From: Flavobacteriaceae bacterium
GTDB taxonomy: Bacteria; Bacteroidota; Bacteroidia; Flavobacteriales; Flavobacteriaceae
Length of the DNA: 14,883 bases
Direction: 5' to 3'
NCBI GenBank assembly: GCA_019090365.1
Contig: JAHRWC010000058.1
Span: 1 to 14,883 of the forward strand
Part shown: positions 6,835-14,197 of the stretch, in pieces
Position numbering within the stretch: the stretch's first letter is position 1
How the letters are laid out: each line of letters starts with the position of its first letter
Notes under the pieces: model-generated
Told to the model about the DNA's origin: nothing
Databases searched by the model: none
What the model saw: only the letters and a program-made list of their open reading frames with translations
Position numbers and translations under genes: made by a program

Positions 6835-9237
6835 TTGAATAAATTATTTAGTATAGGATTTTGGGGTGCAGTGGCTCGTTTCATATTACGAAACCGCCCT
6901 TTAATACTTATCATCATTGCTGCGATTACTGTATTTATGTCGATGCAGTGGAAAAACATGCGCTTTACCTATACTGAAGCTAATCTTTTACCAGACGAAC
7001 ATGAAGTTAATGTTGAGTACAATGAGTTTCTATCTAAGTTTGGTGAAGAAGGAAACCTTATTATTTTAGGGATAAAAGACTCTACATTATTTACCGTTCC
7101 TAAACTTAATCAATGGAATCAATTTTCTGAAAAAATAAAAAAGTACAAAGAAGTTGAGTTAGTTCTTTCCCTTAACGAACTTAAAGTTCTCGAAAAAAGG
7201 AAAGATTCAGCTGCTTTTGATTTAGTCCCTTTTATAAAAGATTCAGTATTTACTTCAGAAAATATTGACCGTTATAAGTATGAACTATTTAATAAACTTC
7301 CTTTTTATGAAGGTTTAATTTATAGTCCGAATAAAAAATCTATCAGAACTGCAATTTATCTTAAAAAAGATATTGTTAATACTCCTGCAAGAAGAGATTT
7401 TATTGTTAATGATTTAATTCCCTTAATTAAGGATTTTGAGGAAGAAACAAATATGAAGGTTCATACCTCAGGGATGCCTTATATAAGAACATTAAATTCT
7501 CAAAATATTATAGATGAAATAGGAATGTTTATTGGGGCTGCCTTACTCGTTACTTCCATTATTTTCTTCTTTTTCTTCCGTTCTTTTAGAGCTACTTTTA
7601 TTTCAATGATAACAGTTATTATTGGAGTTATGTGGGCCTTTGGTATATTAGGTTTATTGCATTATGAAATAACTGTTTTAACTGCTTTAATCCCACCTTT
7701 GATTATCGTCATTGGTATTCCTAATTGTATTTTCTTAATCAATAAATACCAGCAGGAAATAAAACTTCATGGTAATCAAGCAAAGTCTTTACAACGTGTT
7801 ATTACAAAAGTTGGTAATGCTACTTTAATGACTAATCTTACCACAGCTTCTGGGTTTGCAACTTTTATATTAACAAATAGTAAGCTACTTAAAGAATTCG
7901 GTATCGTAGCTTCTATCAACATAATCGTAATCTTTTTATTGAGTTTGTTTATTATTCCTATTGTGTATAGTTATATGCCACAACCAAAATACAAGCATTT
8001 AAAGCATCTTAATAAAAAATGGATTGGCAAATTTGTAGATTGGACAGTCCGTATGGTAAAAGGACATCGTATTGCAATTTATGTAGCTGCTGTACTTATA
8101 CTTTGTATTAGTATCATAGGAATTTTTAACATCAAAATTTCAGGTAGTATTATAGAAGATATGCCTAAAAAGACTGAATTCTTTAGTGATATTCGGTTTT
8201 TTGAAAAAGAATACGAAGGCATTATGCCTTTAGAAATATTAATAGATACCAAACGTAAAAAAGGAGTAATGAAACTTGCGACTTTAAAACGTATGGATGA
8301 ACTTCAAAGTTATTTATCTGAATTGCCTGAATTTTCAAAACCATTATCTGTTGTAGAATTGGTTAAATTTTCGAAACAAGCTTATTATAATAATAACCCT
8401 GAATACTATCAATTACCAAATAGTCAAGAGCGATCCTTTTTACTTTCCTATGCGAAGAGTAGCACCAATGATACTGATTTATTAAAAAGTTATGTGGATA
8501 GTACAGGGCAATATGCTCGTATGACCATCTTTATGAAGGATACGAAGACTGAGCGTTTTGATAGAATTGAAGAAGATTTAAAAGTAAAAATTGATAAAAT
8601 TTTTCCATCCGATCGTTATGATGTAATTCTAACTGGTAAAGCTTTAGTATTTCAAAAAGGAACAAAATACTTAGTAAACAATTTAATTATATCGCTTTCA
8701 TTAGCTATTTTTTTAATTGCAATTTTCATGGCGTGGATGTTTAGAAGTTTAAAAATGATTTTAGTTTCATTAATCCCTAACCTTCTTCCATTAATTATTA
8801 CTGCTGGACTTATGGGAATCATTGGAGTTCCTATTAAACCTTCAACAATACTTGTATTTAGTATTGCTTTTGGAATATCAGTCGATGACACTATTCACTT
8901 TTTAGCCAAATACAGACAAGAGCTAATTGCAAATCATTGGCGAATAAGAAAGTCCGTTTTTGCTGCTCTACGAGAAACAGGAGTAAGTATGTTTTATACT
9001 TCAATCGTTCTGTTTTTTGGATTTTCAGTATTTGCAATATCTAGTTTTGGAGGTACTGTAGCATTAGGAATACTTGTTTCTATCACCTTATTATTTGCAA
9101 TGCTTTCTAACCTAGTATTATTACCTTCTTTACTACTTTCTCTAGAAAGAAGTATTGCTAACAAGAATACCCTTAAAAAACCATCATTAAAAATATACAC
9201 AGATAAAGAAATAGATAAATCAGAAGAAACTGAATAA
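6835..9237 (+). CDS. RND superfamily (MMPL/COG1033-type) transporter permease
   Basis: An 800-residue inner-membrane protein built as two similar halves. Each half has one N-terminal helix (about 22-38 and 410-431), a large periplasmic domain (about 40-228 and 433-613), and a cluster of five helices (about 230-378 and 615-770). This is the two-fold layout of RND/MMPL exporters and sterol-sensing-domain proteins. The second half has the proton-relay type motif GISVDDTIHFLAKYRQE (680-696). The matching first-half segment, GIPNCIFLINKYQQE (294-308), has no acidic pair. The start is TTG: in this frame a TAA lies at 6817 and no other start occurs before the first helix, while the next ATG would cut that helix. 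No membrane-fusion or outer-membrane partner adjoins, so it may act alone on lipid-like or hydrophobic substrates, which is inference. Confidence 0.88.
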   Translation: MNKLFSIGFWGAVARFILRNRPLILIIIAAITVFMSMQWKNMRFTYTEANLLPDEHEVNVEYNEFLSKFGEEGNLIILGIKDSTLFTVPKLNQWNQFSEKIKKYKEVELVLSLNELKVLEKRKDSAAFDLVPFIKDSVFTSENIDRYKYELFNKLPFYEGLIYSPNKKSIRTAIYLKKDIVNTPARRDFIVNDLIPLIKDFEEETNMKVHTSGMPYIRTLNSQNIIDEIGMFIGAALLVTSIIFFFFFRSFRATFISMITVIIGVMWAFGILGLLHYEITVLTALIPPLIIVIGIPNCIFLINKYQQEIKLHGNQAKSLQRVITKVGNATLMTNLTTASGFATFILTNSKLLKEFGIVASINIIVIFLLSLFIIPIVYSYMPQPKYKHLKHLNKKWIGKFVDWTVRMVKGHRIAIYVAAVLILCISIIGIFNIKISGSIIEDMPKKTEFFSDIRFFEKEYEGIMPLEILIDTKRKKGVMKLATLKRMDELQSYLSELPEFSKPLSVVELVKFSKQAYYNNNPEYYQLPNSQERSFLLSYAKSSTNDTDLLKSYVDSTGQYARMTIFMKDTKTERFDRIEEDLKVKIDKIFPSDRYDVILTGKALVFQKGTKYLVNNLIISLSLAIFLIAIFMAWMFRSLKMILVSLIPNLLPLIITAGLMGIIGVPIKPSTILVFSIAFGISVDDTIHFLAKYRQELIANHWRIRKSVFAALRETGVSMFYTSIVLFFGFSVFAISSFGGTVALGILVSITLLFAMLSNLVLLPSLLLSLERSIANKNTLKKPSLKIYTDKEIDKSEETE

Positions 9238-9245
9238 GACATAAT

Positions 9246-9278
9246 TCTGAATTCTATATTCTGAAAATTAAATTCAGA
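9246..9278 (+). promoter_or_regulatory. Triple TCTGAA repeat upstream of asnS
   Basis: TCTGAA occurs at 9246-9251 and 9260-9265, 14 nt apart, and its inverse TTCAGA at 9273-9278. The cluster occupies the 37 bases just upstream of the asnS -7 element, where an operator or -33 region would be. The inverted pair could instead form a weak hairpin (6-bp stem, 7-nt loop) at the end of the RND gene. No regulator is known from the window. Confidence 0.3.
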
Positions 9279-9282
9279 TAAG

Positions 9283-9290
9283 TATCTTTG
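9283..9290 (+). promoter_or_regulatory. -7 element for asnS, deciding its start codon
   Basis: TATCTTTG matches TAnnTTTG perfectly and ends 18 nt before the ATG at 9309. Its last three bases are the TTG (9288-9290) that would be the first start codon of the longest open frame. A transcript initiating a few bases downstream would not contain that TTG, so the ATG at 9309 is the real start. Confidence 0.65.
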
Positions 9291-9308
9291 ACCTTTCAAA
9301 TTAATACC

Positions 9309-10751
9309 ATGCAAACAAAATACATTAAAGATTTATTACAAAGTGAACCTTCATTACATGAGGTAGTTATTAACGGTTGGGTACGATCATTCAGAAGTAA
9401 TCGATTTATTGCTTTAAATGATGGTTCTACAATTAAGAACTTGCAATGCGTAGTTAATTTTGAAAATTTTGAGGAAACGCTTCTGAAAAAAATTACAACT
9501 GGTGCAGCTATTAAAGTTGTTGGTAATTTAGTTGAAAGTCAAGGAAAAGGACAAAATGTTGAAATACAAGTTTCTAAAGTTGAAATTTTAGGTGAAGCTG
9601 ATCCAGAAGAAGTAAAAAAAACAATTTTATCTCCAAAACGTCATAGCTTAGAGTTTTTAAGAGAACAAGCTCATTTGCGTGTGCGTACCAACACATTTAG
9701 TGCTGTAATGCGTACGCGTTCAAAATTATCTTTTGCTGTTCATGAATACTTTCAGAAAAATGGCTTTAACTATATGCACACTCCTATTATTACAGGTAGT
9801 GACGCAGAAGGTGCTGGAGAAATGTTTAGAGTAACTGGTTTAGATGCTAAATCTGCTCCTTTAAATGAAGAAGGAAATGTAGACTATAAACAAGATTTTT
9901 TCGAAAAAGAAACCAACCTTACCGTAAGTGGTCAACTTGAAGCTGAAACTTACGCAATGGGATTAGGAAAAGTATATACGTTTGGACCAACTTTTAGAGC
10001 TGAAAATTCAAATACCTCACGTCATTTAGCAGAGTTTTGGATGATAGAACCTGAAGTTGCTTTTTGTGACCTAGATGGGAATATGGATCTTGCTGAAGAC
10101 TTTATAAAATATGTTGTGAATTACGCAATAGAACATTGTGCTGAAGATCTTGAGTTTTTAGAACAAAGACTTTTAGATGTTGAAAAAACGAAACCACAAG
10201 CTGAAAGAAGTGAAATGCCGCTTCGTGAAAAATTGGAGTTTATTATTTCAAATAATTTTAAACGCGTTTCATATACAGAAGCTATCGAAATATTAAAACG
10301 TTCTAAACCTAACCAAAAGAAAAAATTTAAATATTTAATCAACGAATGGGGAGCTGACTTACAAAGTGAGCATGAACGTTTTTTAGTTGAAAAACACTTT
10401 AAATGTCCTGTAATCTTATTTGATTATCCAGCAGACATTAAATCGTTTTACATGCGTTTAAATGACGATGGTAAAACCGTAAGAGCAATGGATGTATTGT
10501 TTCCAGGGATAGGAGAAATCGTTGGAGGATCTCAAAGAGAAGAACGTTATGATGTCCTAAAACAAAAGATGGAAGACATGGGAATTCCACAAGATGAATT
10601 ATACTGGTATTTAGACCTACGTAAATTTGGAACTGCTGTTCATAGTGGTTTTGGATTAGGATTTGAAAGATTAGTGCAATTTGTTACTGGTATGGGGAAT
10701 ATTAGAGATGTAATTCCTTATCCAAGAACTCCTGGAAACGCAAGTTTTTAA
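9309..10751 (+). CDS. asnS: Asparaginyl-tRNA synthetase
   Basis: A 480-residue cytosolic class IIb enzyme that charges tRNA-Asn with asparagine. An N-terminal OB-fold anticodon-binding domain (about 15-95, INGWVRSFRSNRFIALNDGS) precedes the catalytic core. Core features are TPIITGSDAEGAGEMF (158-173), the motif 2 region FRAENSNTSRHLAEFWMIEPE (229-249, ATP and amino-acid site), the segment GEIVGGSQRE (402-411), and motif 3 GFGLGFERL (447-455) with the ATP-binding arginine. The C-terminus RDVIPYPRTPGNASF is typical of AsnRS, and the long insert is as expected for bacterial AsnRS. I chose the ATG at 9309 (MQTKYIKDLL) over a TTG at 9288 because the latter lies inside the -7 element. It is probably a single-gene transcript, with its own promoter and terminator. 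Confidence 0.97.
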   Translation: MQTKYIKDLLQSEPSLHEVVINGWVRSFRSNRFIALNDGSTIKNLQCVVNFENFEETLLKKITTGAAIKVVGNLVESQGKGQNVEIQVSKVEILGEADPEEVKKTILSPKRHSLEFLREQAHLRVRTNTFSAVMRTRSKLSFAVHEYFQKNGFNYMHTPIITGSDAEGAGEMFRVTGLDAKSAPLNEEGNVDYKQDFFEKETNLTVSGQLEAETYAMGLGKVYTFGPTFRAENSNTSRHLAEFWMIEPEVAFCDLDGNMDLAEDFIKYVVNYAIEHCAEDLEFLEQRLLDVEKTKPQAERSEMPLREKLEFIISNNFKRVSYTEAIEILKRSKPNQKKKFKYLINEWGADLQSEHERFLVEKHFKCPVILFDYPADIKSFYMRLNDDGKTVRAMDVLFPGIGEIVGGSQREERYDVLKQKMEDMGIPQDELYWYLDLRKFGTAVHSGFGLGFERLVQFVTGMGNIRDVIPYPRTPGNASF

Positions 10752-10783
10752 GCAATACATAGAAAATATTAAATGATTTTAGG

Positions 10784-10824
10784 AAAACAACCTACTTTAC
10801 TCTATAAGTAGGTTGTTTTTTTTT
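10784..10824 (+). terminator. Intrinsic terminator after asnS
   Basis: The arms 10784-10797 and 10806-10819 pair over 14 bp (core ACAACCTACTT/AAGTAGGTTGT) around an 8-nt loop. The T-run extends to 10824. It lies 32 nt after the asnS stop codon and 26 nt before rpoN. Confidence 0.92.
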
Positions 10825-10850
10825 AAATTTATAGCATAGTTATATATACA

Positions 10851-12314
10851 ATGCTCAAACAACAATTAAATTTTAAGCTTTCACAAAAGCTATCTCCACA
10901 ACAGATTCAACTCATGAAGTTGATTCAATTACCTACCCAAGCTTTTGAGCAACGAATTTCACAAGAAATGGAAGAGAATCCTGCATTAGAAGGTGGCAAG
11001 GATGAAGAAGATAATTATGATGAAGACTTAGATTTCGATTCGCAAGATTCAGATTTAGAAGATGGCAATGAAATAATTGAAGCTGAAATAAATATTGATG
11101 ATTATTTAAGTGATGATGAAACTCCAAGTTATCGTTTAAACGCAAATAATCAAAGTGCAGATGATGAAGACAAGCAAGTTCCTTATGCGTCAGGCACATC
11201 ATTTAATCAACATTTAAATCAGCAACTAACAACCTTCCGATTAACTGAAGAAGAAAAGGAGATTGCAAAATTCTTAATTGGTAGTGTAGATGAAAGTGGA
11301 TACATTCGTAGAGATCTTCAAGACATCGTTGATGATTTGGCTTTTACGCAGAATGTTTTTACTTCCGAAGAAAAAATTAAAAAAGTATTAAGCATAGTTC
11401 AAAGTTTAGATCCAGCTGGAGTTGGAGCCCAAAATTTACAAGAATGCTTAACTATACAATTACAAAGAAAAGAGTCTAATATTTCAGTTGATTTAGCAAT
11501 ACGAATTATTGAAGAGTCTTTCGATCACTTTACAAAAAAGCATTATAAAAAGTTAATTGCAAAATTTAATATTTCTGAAGAACAATTAAGAAATGCTATT
11601 TTAGAAATCGAACATTTAAATCCGAAACCAGGAGGTGCTTTTTCAGGTTCTAACCGAATCATTGAGCATGTAGTCCCCGATTTTGCAATTAAAATAGTTG
11701 ATGGAATATTAGAATTAACCTTAAATGGAAGGAATGCTCCCGAACTTCATGTTTCTAGAGATTATACAGAAATGCTGAAAGGGTATAAAGTAGCTAAAGA
11801 AAAATCGAAGTCTCAAAAAGATGCCGTGTTATTTATTAAACAGAAACTAGATGCTGCGAAGTGGTTTATTGATGCAATTAAACAACGCCAACAAACTTTA
11901 TTCATTACAATGAATGCAATAATGCATCACCAAAAAGAATATTTTTTAACCGGAGATGAGCAGAAGTTAAAACCCATGATTTTAAAGAATATTGCTGATG
12001 AAATTAATATGGATGTATCTACTGTTTCAAGAGTTGCTAATAGTAAATATGTCGATACGCCTTATGGAACTAAATTAATTAAGGAATTTTTCAGTGAATC
12101 GATGAAAAATGATCAAGGTGAGGATGTTTCAACTAGAGAAATCAAGAATATTTTAAAAATTATTATTTCAGAAGAGAATAAAAGAAAACCTTTAACAGAT
12201 GATAAACTAGCAAAATTATTAAAAGAAAAAGGCTATCCAATTGCAAGAAGAACTATAGCAAAATATAGAGAACAATTAGATTTACCAGTCGCTAGGCTTC
12301 GTAAAAAAATATAA
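10851..12314 (+). CDS. rpoN: RNA polymerase sigma-54 factor
   Basis: A 487-residue sigma factor that directs RNA polymerase to -24/-12 promoters and needs AAA+ activators to open DNA. All regions are present: Gln/Leu-rich region I (1-46, LSQKLSPQQIQLMKLIQLPT and EMEENPAL); a very acidic region II (about 51-108); core-binding region III (about 115-310, SLDPAGVGAQNLQECL at 185-200); a helix-turn-helix around 378-398 (IADEINMDVSTVSRVANSKYV); and the RpoN box ARRTIAKYRE (465-474). The start ATG at 10851 lies just past the asnS terminator. No perfect TAnnTTTG is seen in the short gap, so its promoter is unclear. The next gene starts 4 nt after the stop. No activator is encoded in the window. Confidence 0.97.
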   Translation: MLKQQLNFKLSQKLSPQQIQLMKLIQLPTQAFEQRISQEMEENPALEGGKDEEDNYDEDLDFDSQDSDLEDGNEIIEAEINIDDYLSDDETPSYRLNANNQSADDEDKQVPYASGTSFNQHLNQQLTTFRLTEEEKEIAKFLIGSVDESGYIRRDLQDIVDDLAFTQNVFTSEEKIKKVLSIVQSLDPAGVGAQNLQECLTIQLQRKESNISVDLAIRIIEESFDHFTKKHYKKLIAKFNISEEQLRNAILEIEHLNPKPGGAFSGSNRIIEHVVPDFAIKIVDGILELTLNGRNAPELHVSRDYTEMLKGYKVAKEKSKSQKDAVLFIKQKLDAAKWFIDAIKQRQQTLFITMNAIMHHQKEYFLTGDEQKLKPMILKNIADEINMDVSTVSRVANSKYVDTPYGTKLIKEFFSESMKNDQGEDVSTREIKNILKIIISEENKRKPLTDDKLAKLLKEKGYPIARRTIAKYREQLDLPVARLRKKI

Positions 12315-12318
12315 TTAT

Positions 12319-12924
12319 ATGAATATATTTTTACGTTTAGCTGCCTATTTATTTCACCCTCTTTTTATTCCACTTTTAGGAGCTATTACTTATTACAATA
12401 TTACTCCACGCTTTACTGAACCTTTAATAGTTCAATCAAAGATTTTTGCAATAATAATTATCACTATTCTAATCCCGATTATTACTTTCTTTTTATTACA
12501 GAATTTAAGAGTTATTTCTTCTATTCATTTAAAAAGTGTTGAAGAACGAAAATACCCATTAATGATTCAATGTATTTTAATATTATTGATTCTTAAAATG
12601 GTTTTTTCACCTTATGAAAGTATTGAAATGTATTACTTTTTTTTAGGTATACTATGTACCTCTATTAGTGCTTTAATACTAGTATTTTTTAAATTTAAGG
12701 CAAGCTTACATCAAATGGGAATTGCTGGCGTTACTATGTTTATAATAGCATTAAGCATTCACTTTCAAGTAAATTTATTGTTGGGAATTGCAATTTTCTT
12801 TATTTGTAATGGATGGGTAGCTTCTTCAAGGCTTCATACAAACTCTCATACCGTACCAGAGCTTATTACAGGGTTTTTTATTGGAGTTGTACCACAATTA
12901 ATTATGCTTAACTTTTGGTTATAA
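12319..12924 (+). CDS. Integral membrane protein, PAP2 phosphatase-like
   Basis: A 201-residue protein with about six hydrophobic helices. It carries degenerate versions of the three PAP2 (type 2 phosphatidic acid phosphatase) motifs: K72 with ERKYP (76-80) for KxxxxxxRP, S129-L-H131 for PSGH, and S170-R171-x5-H177-x3-E181 for SRx5Hx3D. The order and the third motif fit the superfamily, but the first two are weak, so catalysis on lipid phosphates is uncertain. The start is 4 nt after the rpoN stop, implying coupled expression. Its stop shares the palindrome TTATAA with the stop of the convergent gene, so the two genes overlap by 6 bp. Confidence 0.8.
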   Translation: MNIFLRLAAYLFHPLFIPLLGAITYYNITPRFTEPLIVQSKIFAIIIITILIPIITFFLLQNLRVISSIHLKSVEERKYPLMIQCILILLILKMVFSPYESIEMYYFFLGILCTSISALILVFFKFKASLHQMGIAGVTMFIIALSIHFQVNLLLGIAIFFICNGWVASSRLHTNSHTVPELITGFFIGVVPQLIMLNFWL

Positions 12925-13623
12925 TATATAAAAGATTATTCCAACTTTTAAAGCTTTCATATCTACTTTTTGACCATCAGTAGTTACTGCATCATTGAAG
13001 AATGGGTTAAGGCTATAATATGCGAAAAAATTAAAAGTACTATAACCAAAACTTAATGTAGCCCCCAAACGTAAGGGGTCAAATTCATTGATGTTAGAAG
13101 TAGATATTTTTACCCCAGATTGTTTAAGGTTAGCATTATTCCAAAACGAATATCCAACTCTAATTCCAGTATAAACTCTCCAAAATTTAAAGGTCGAGGG
13201 TGTAGAACTTCTCCAACGAAATTCAAAAGGGATTTCTACAGTTGCAAAACTAAATCGGTTACTAGTATATTCTACATCACTATCTAAAACCGTAAAAATT
13301 GTTTCGCCAACATTATCTTCATCTATAAAAAGATTTTGTCCAAATTGATCTAAAGTTAATCCTAACCCTACTGCAACTGCTAAATTTCGTTTTTCATTGA
13401 TTGGCATATCTCTAAGGAATCCTAATTGAATTCCCCCAGATACACCTTTTAATTTTACGTCATTAGGTGCTGAAGATATAAGATTATATGAAACACCCAT
13501 ATAAAATTGATCTTCACGATATCTATGATCTTCCTCAATCGATGGTATTGTATCTTGAGCTACACATATATAACTTAAGAAAACGAATAATAGATTGATT
13601 ATGTATTGGAATTTAAATAACAT
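12919..13623 (-). CDS. Outer-membrane beta-barrel protein (porin/PorT-like, OMP_b-brl_2 type)
   Basis: A 234-residue protein with a signal peptide (1-23, ending YICVAQ) and a mature part of alternating beta strands rich in Gly and aromatics: FYMGVSYNLI, GVSGGIQLGFLRD, LAVAVGLGLTLDQFG, FATVEIPFEFRWR, VYTGIRVGYSFW, LGATLSFGYSTFNFFAYYSL and a terminal strand ending VGIIFYIL. It fits the small eight-strand barrels often labelled porin family or PorT family in Bacteroidota. I do not recognise it as the T9SS component PorT/SprT itself. It lies downstream of the exbD genes on the same strand but behind a strong terminator, so its expression is probably independent. The 3' end overlaps the convergent PAP2-like gene. 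Confidence 0.82.
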   Translation of the reverse strand: MLFKFQYIINLLFVFLSYICVAQDTIPSIEEDHRYREDQFYMGVSYNLISSAPNDVKLKGVSGGIQLGFLRDMPINEKRNLAVAVGLGLTLDQFGQNLFIDEDNVGETIFTVLDSDVEYTSNRFSFATVEIPFEFRWRSSTPSTFKFWRVYTGIRVGYSFWNNANLKQSGVKISTSNINEFDPLRLGATLSFGYSTFNFFAYYSLNPFFNDAVTTDGQKVDMKALKVGIIFYIL

Positions 13624-13627
13624 TAGA

Positions 13628-13635
13628 TAAAGATA
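13628..13635 (-). promoter_or_regulatory. Possible -7 element touching the barrel-gene start
   Basis: TATCTTTA on the minus strand differs from TAnnTTTG in one base and ends only 4 nt before the ATG at 13623. If real, transcription would begin at or next to the start codon, giving a leaderless mRNA. It lies in the short gap after the exbD terminator, where a separate promoter is needed. Confidence 0.3.
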
Positions 13636-13658
13636 AATTAATTTGATTATAACTAAAA

Positions 13659-13694
13659 AAAAAGCGCCTTGATTATATAATCAAGGCGCTTTTT
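13659..13694 (-). terminator. Perfect palindromic terminator after the exbD genes
   Basis: An uninterrupted 36-bp palindrome: 13659-13676 is the exact reverse complement of 13677-13694. The GC core is AAGCGCCTTG/CAAGGCGCTT, flanked by A- and T-runs. It begins 17 nt after the stop of the second exbD (leftward) and separates the exbD operon from the barrel gene that starts 36 nt further on. The symmetry allows bidirectional action. Confidence 0.92.
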
Positions 13695-13711
13695 AAAATT
13701 CTGAATATTAT

Positions 13712-14185
13712 TTATTGATCTAATTCATTACCTGGTGAGGTAATATAAATTAGTTTCAACATATTAGCTTCTCTAAGTTCTTGTTTTATATCTGAAACTA
13801 ATCCTGTATTCGTTTCTTCATCTACTTTTAAAGCAACCATTACTTTATTTTGAAGTTCAGGACGTAGTTTACCTCTTAATCCTTCAAGAGCAGGTCTTAA
13901 ATTTGAAACGTCGGTATATTTATCTCCAATTTGGATTCTACCTTCTGTTCCATATTTATCTTTATATGCATCACTAGGTTTACCAGCATAAATATAAATA
14001 GATCTATCTTTTTTAAGTTTCTCAACCTGATCTGCTTTCGGCAACTTGTTTTGTACTAACAAATTACTATCTCGCAATACAGTTACAACCATAAAGAAGA
14101 ATAATAACATAAATACAATATCCGGTAAAGATGCTGTTGAAATTGGAGGCAAAGCGCCACTTTTTTTCTTATTAAATTTTGACAT
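13712..14185 (-). CDS. exbD: ExbD/TolR-family biopolymer transport protein (second copy)
   Basis: A 157-residue inner-membrane protein with a short cytoplasmic N-terminus, one transmembrane helix (about 19-37) and a periplasmic domain. The helix carries the family's proton-channel aspartate, D22, in STASLPDIVFMLLFFFMV. ExbD works with an ExbB/TolQ pentamer to turn proton flow into motion of a TonB- or TolA-like partner. It starts 12 nt after the stop of the first exbD, in the same operon. The length is slightly above the usual 130-140 because of a loop around 68-90 (GKPSDAYKDKYGTEG). No tonB or tolA is seen in the window. Confidence 0.92.
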   Translation of the reverse strand: MSKFNKKKSGALPPISTASLPDIVFMLLFFFMVVTVLRDSNLLVQNKLPKADQVEKLKKDRSIYIYAGKPSDAYKDKYGTEGRIQIGDKYTDVSNLRPALEGLRGKLRPELQNKVMVALKVDEETNTGLVSDIKQELREANMLKLIYITSPGNELDQ

Positions 14186-14197
14186 ATTCTTTTAAAT

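Noticed and set aside
2711..8040. TGGCA-containing stretches (near 2713 and 8025) as sigma-54 -24/-12 promoters, prompted by rpoN in the window.
   Set aside because: Neither has the GC doublet at -12 with proper spacing, and both lie inside coding sequence.
8652..9314. Open frames of 79 and 106 codons on the minus strand opposite the 3' part of the RND gene.
   Set aside because: Antisense shadows of a strongly supported membrane-protein gene, with no family features and no convincing promoter or leader.
10121..11202. Minus-strand open frames of 73 and 89 codons opposite asnS and rpoN.
   Set aside because: The opposite strand encodes clear conserved enzymes; the His/Leu-rich composition of the second is what antisense to an acidic region gives.
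12919..13623. Calling the 234-residue barrel the T9SS component PorT/SprT.
   Set aside because: It is the right size and fold class, but I do not recognise PorT-specific sequence and the neighbours do not support it; left as a generic barrel.
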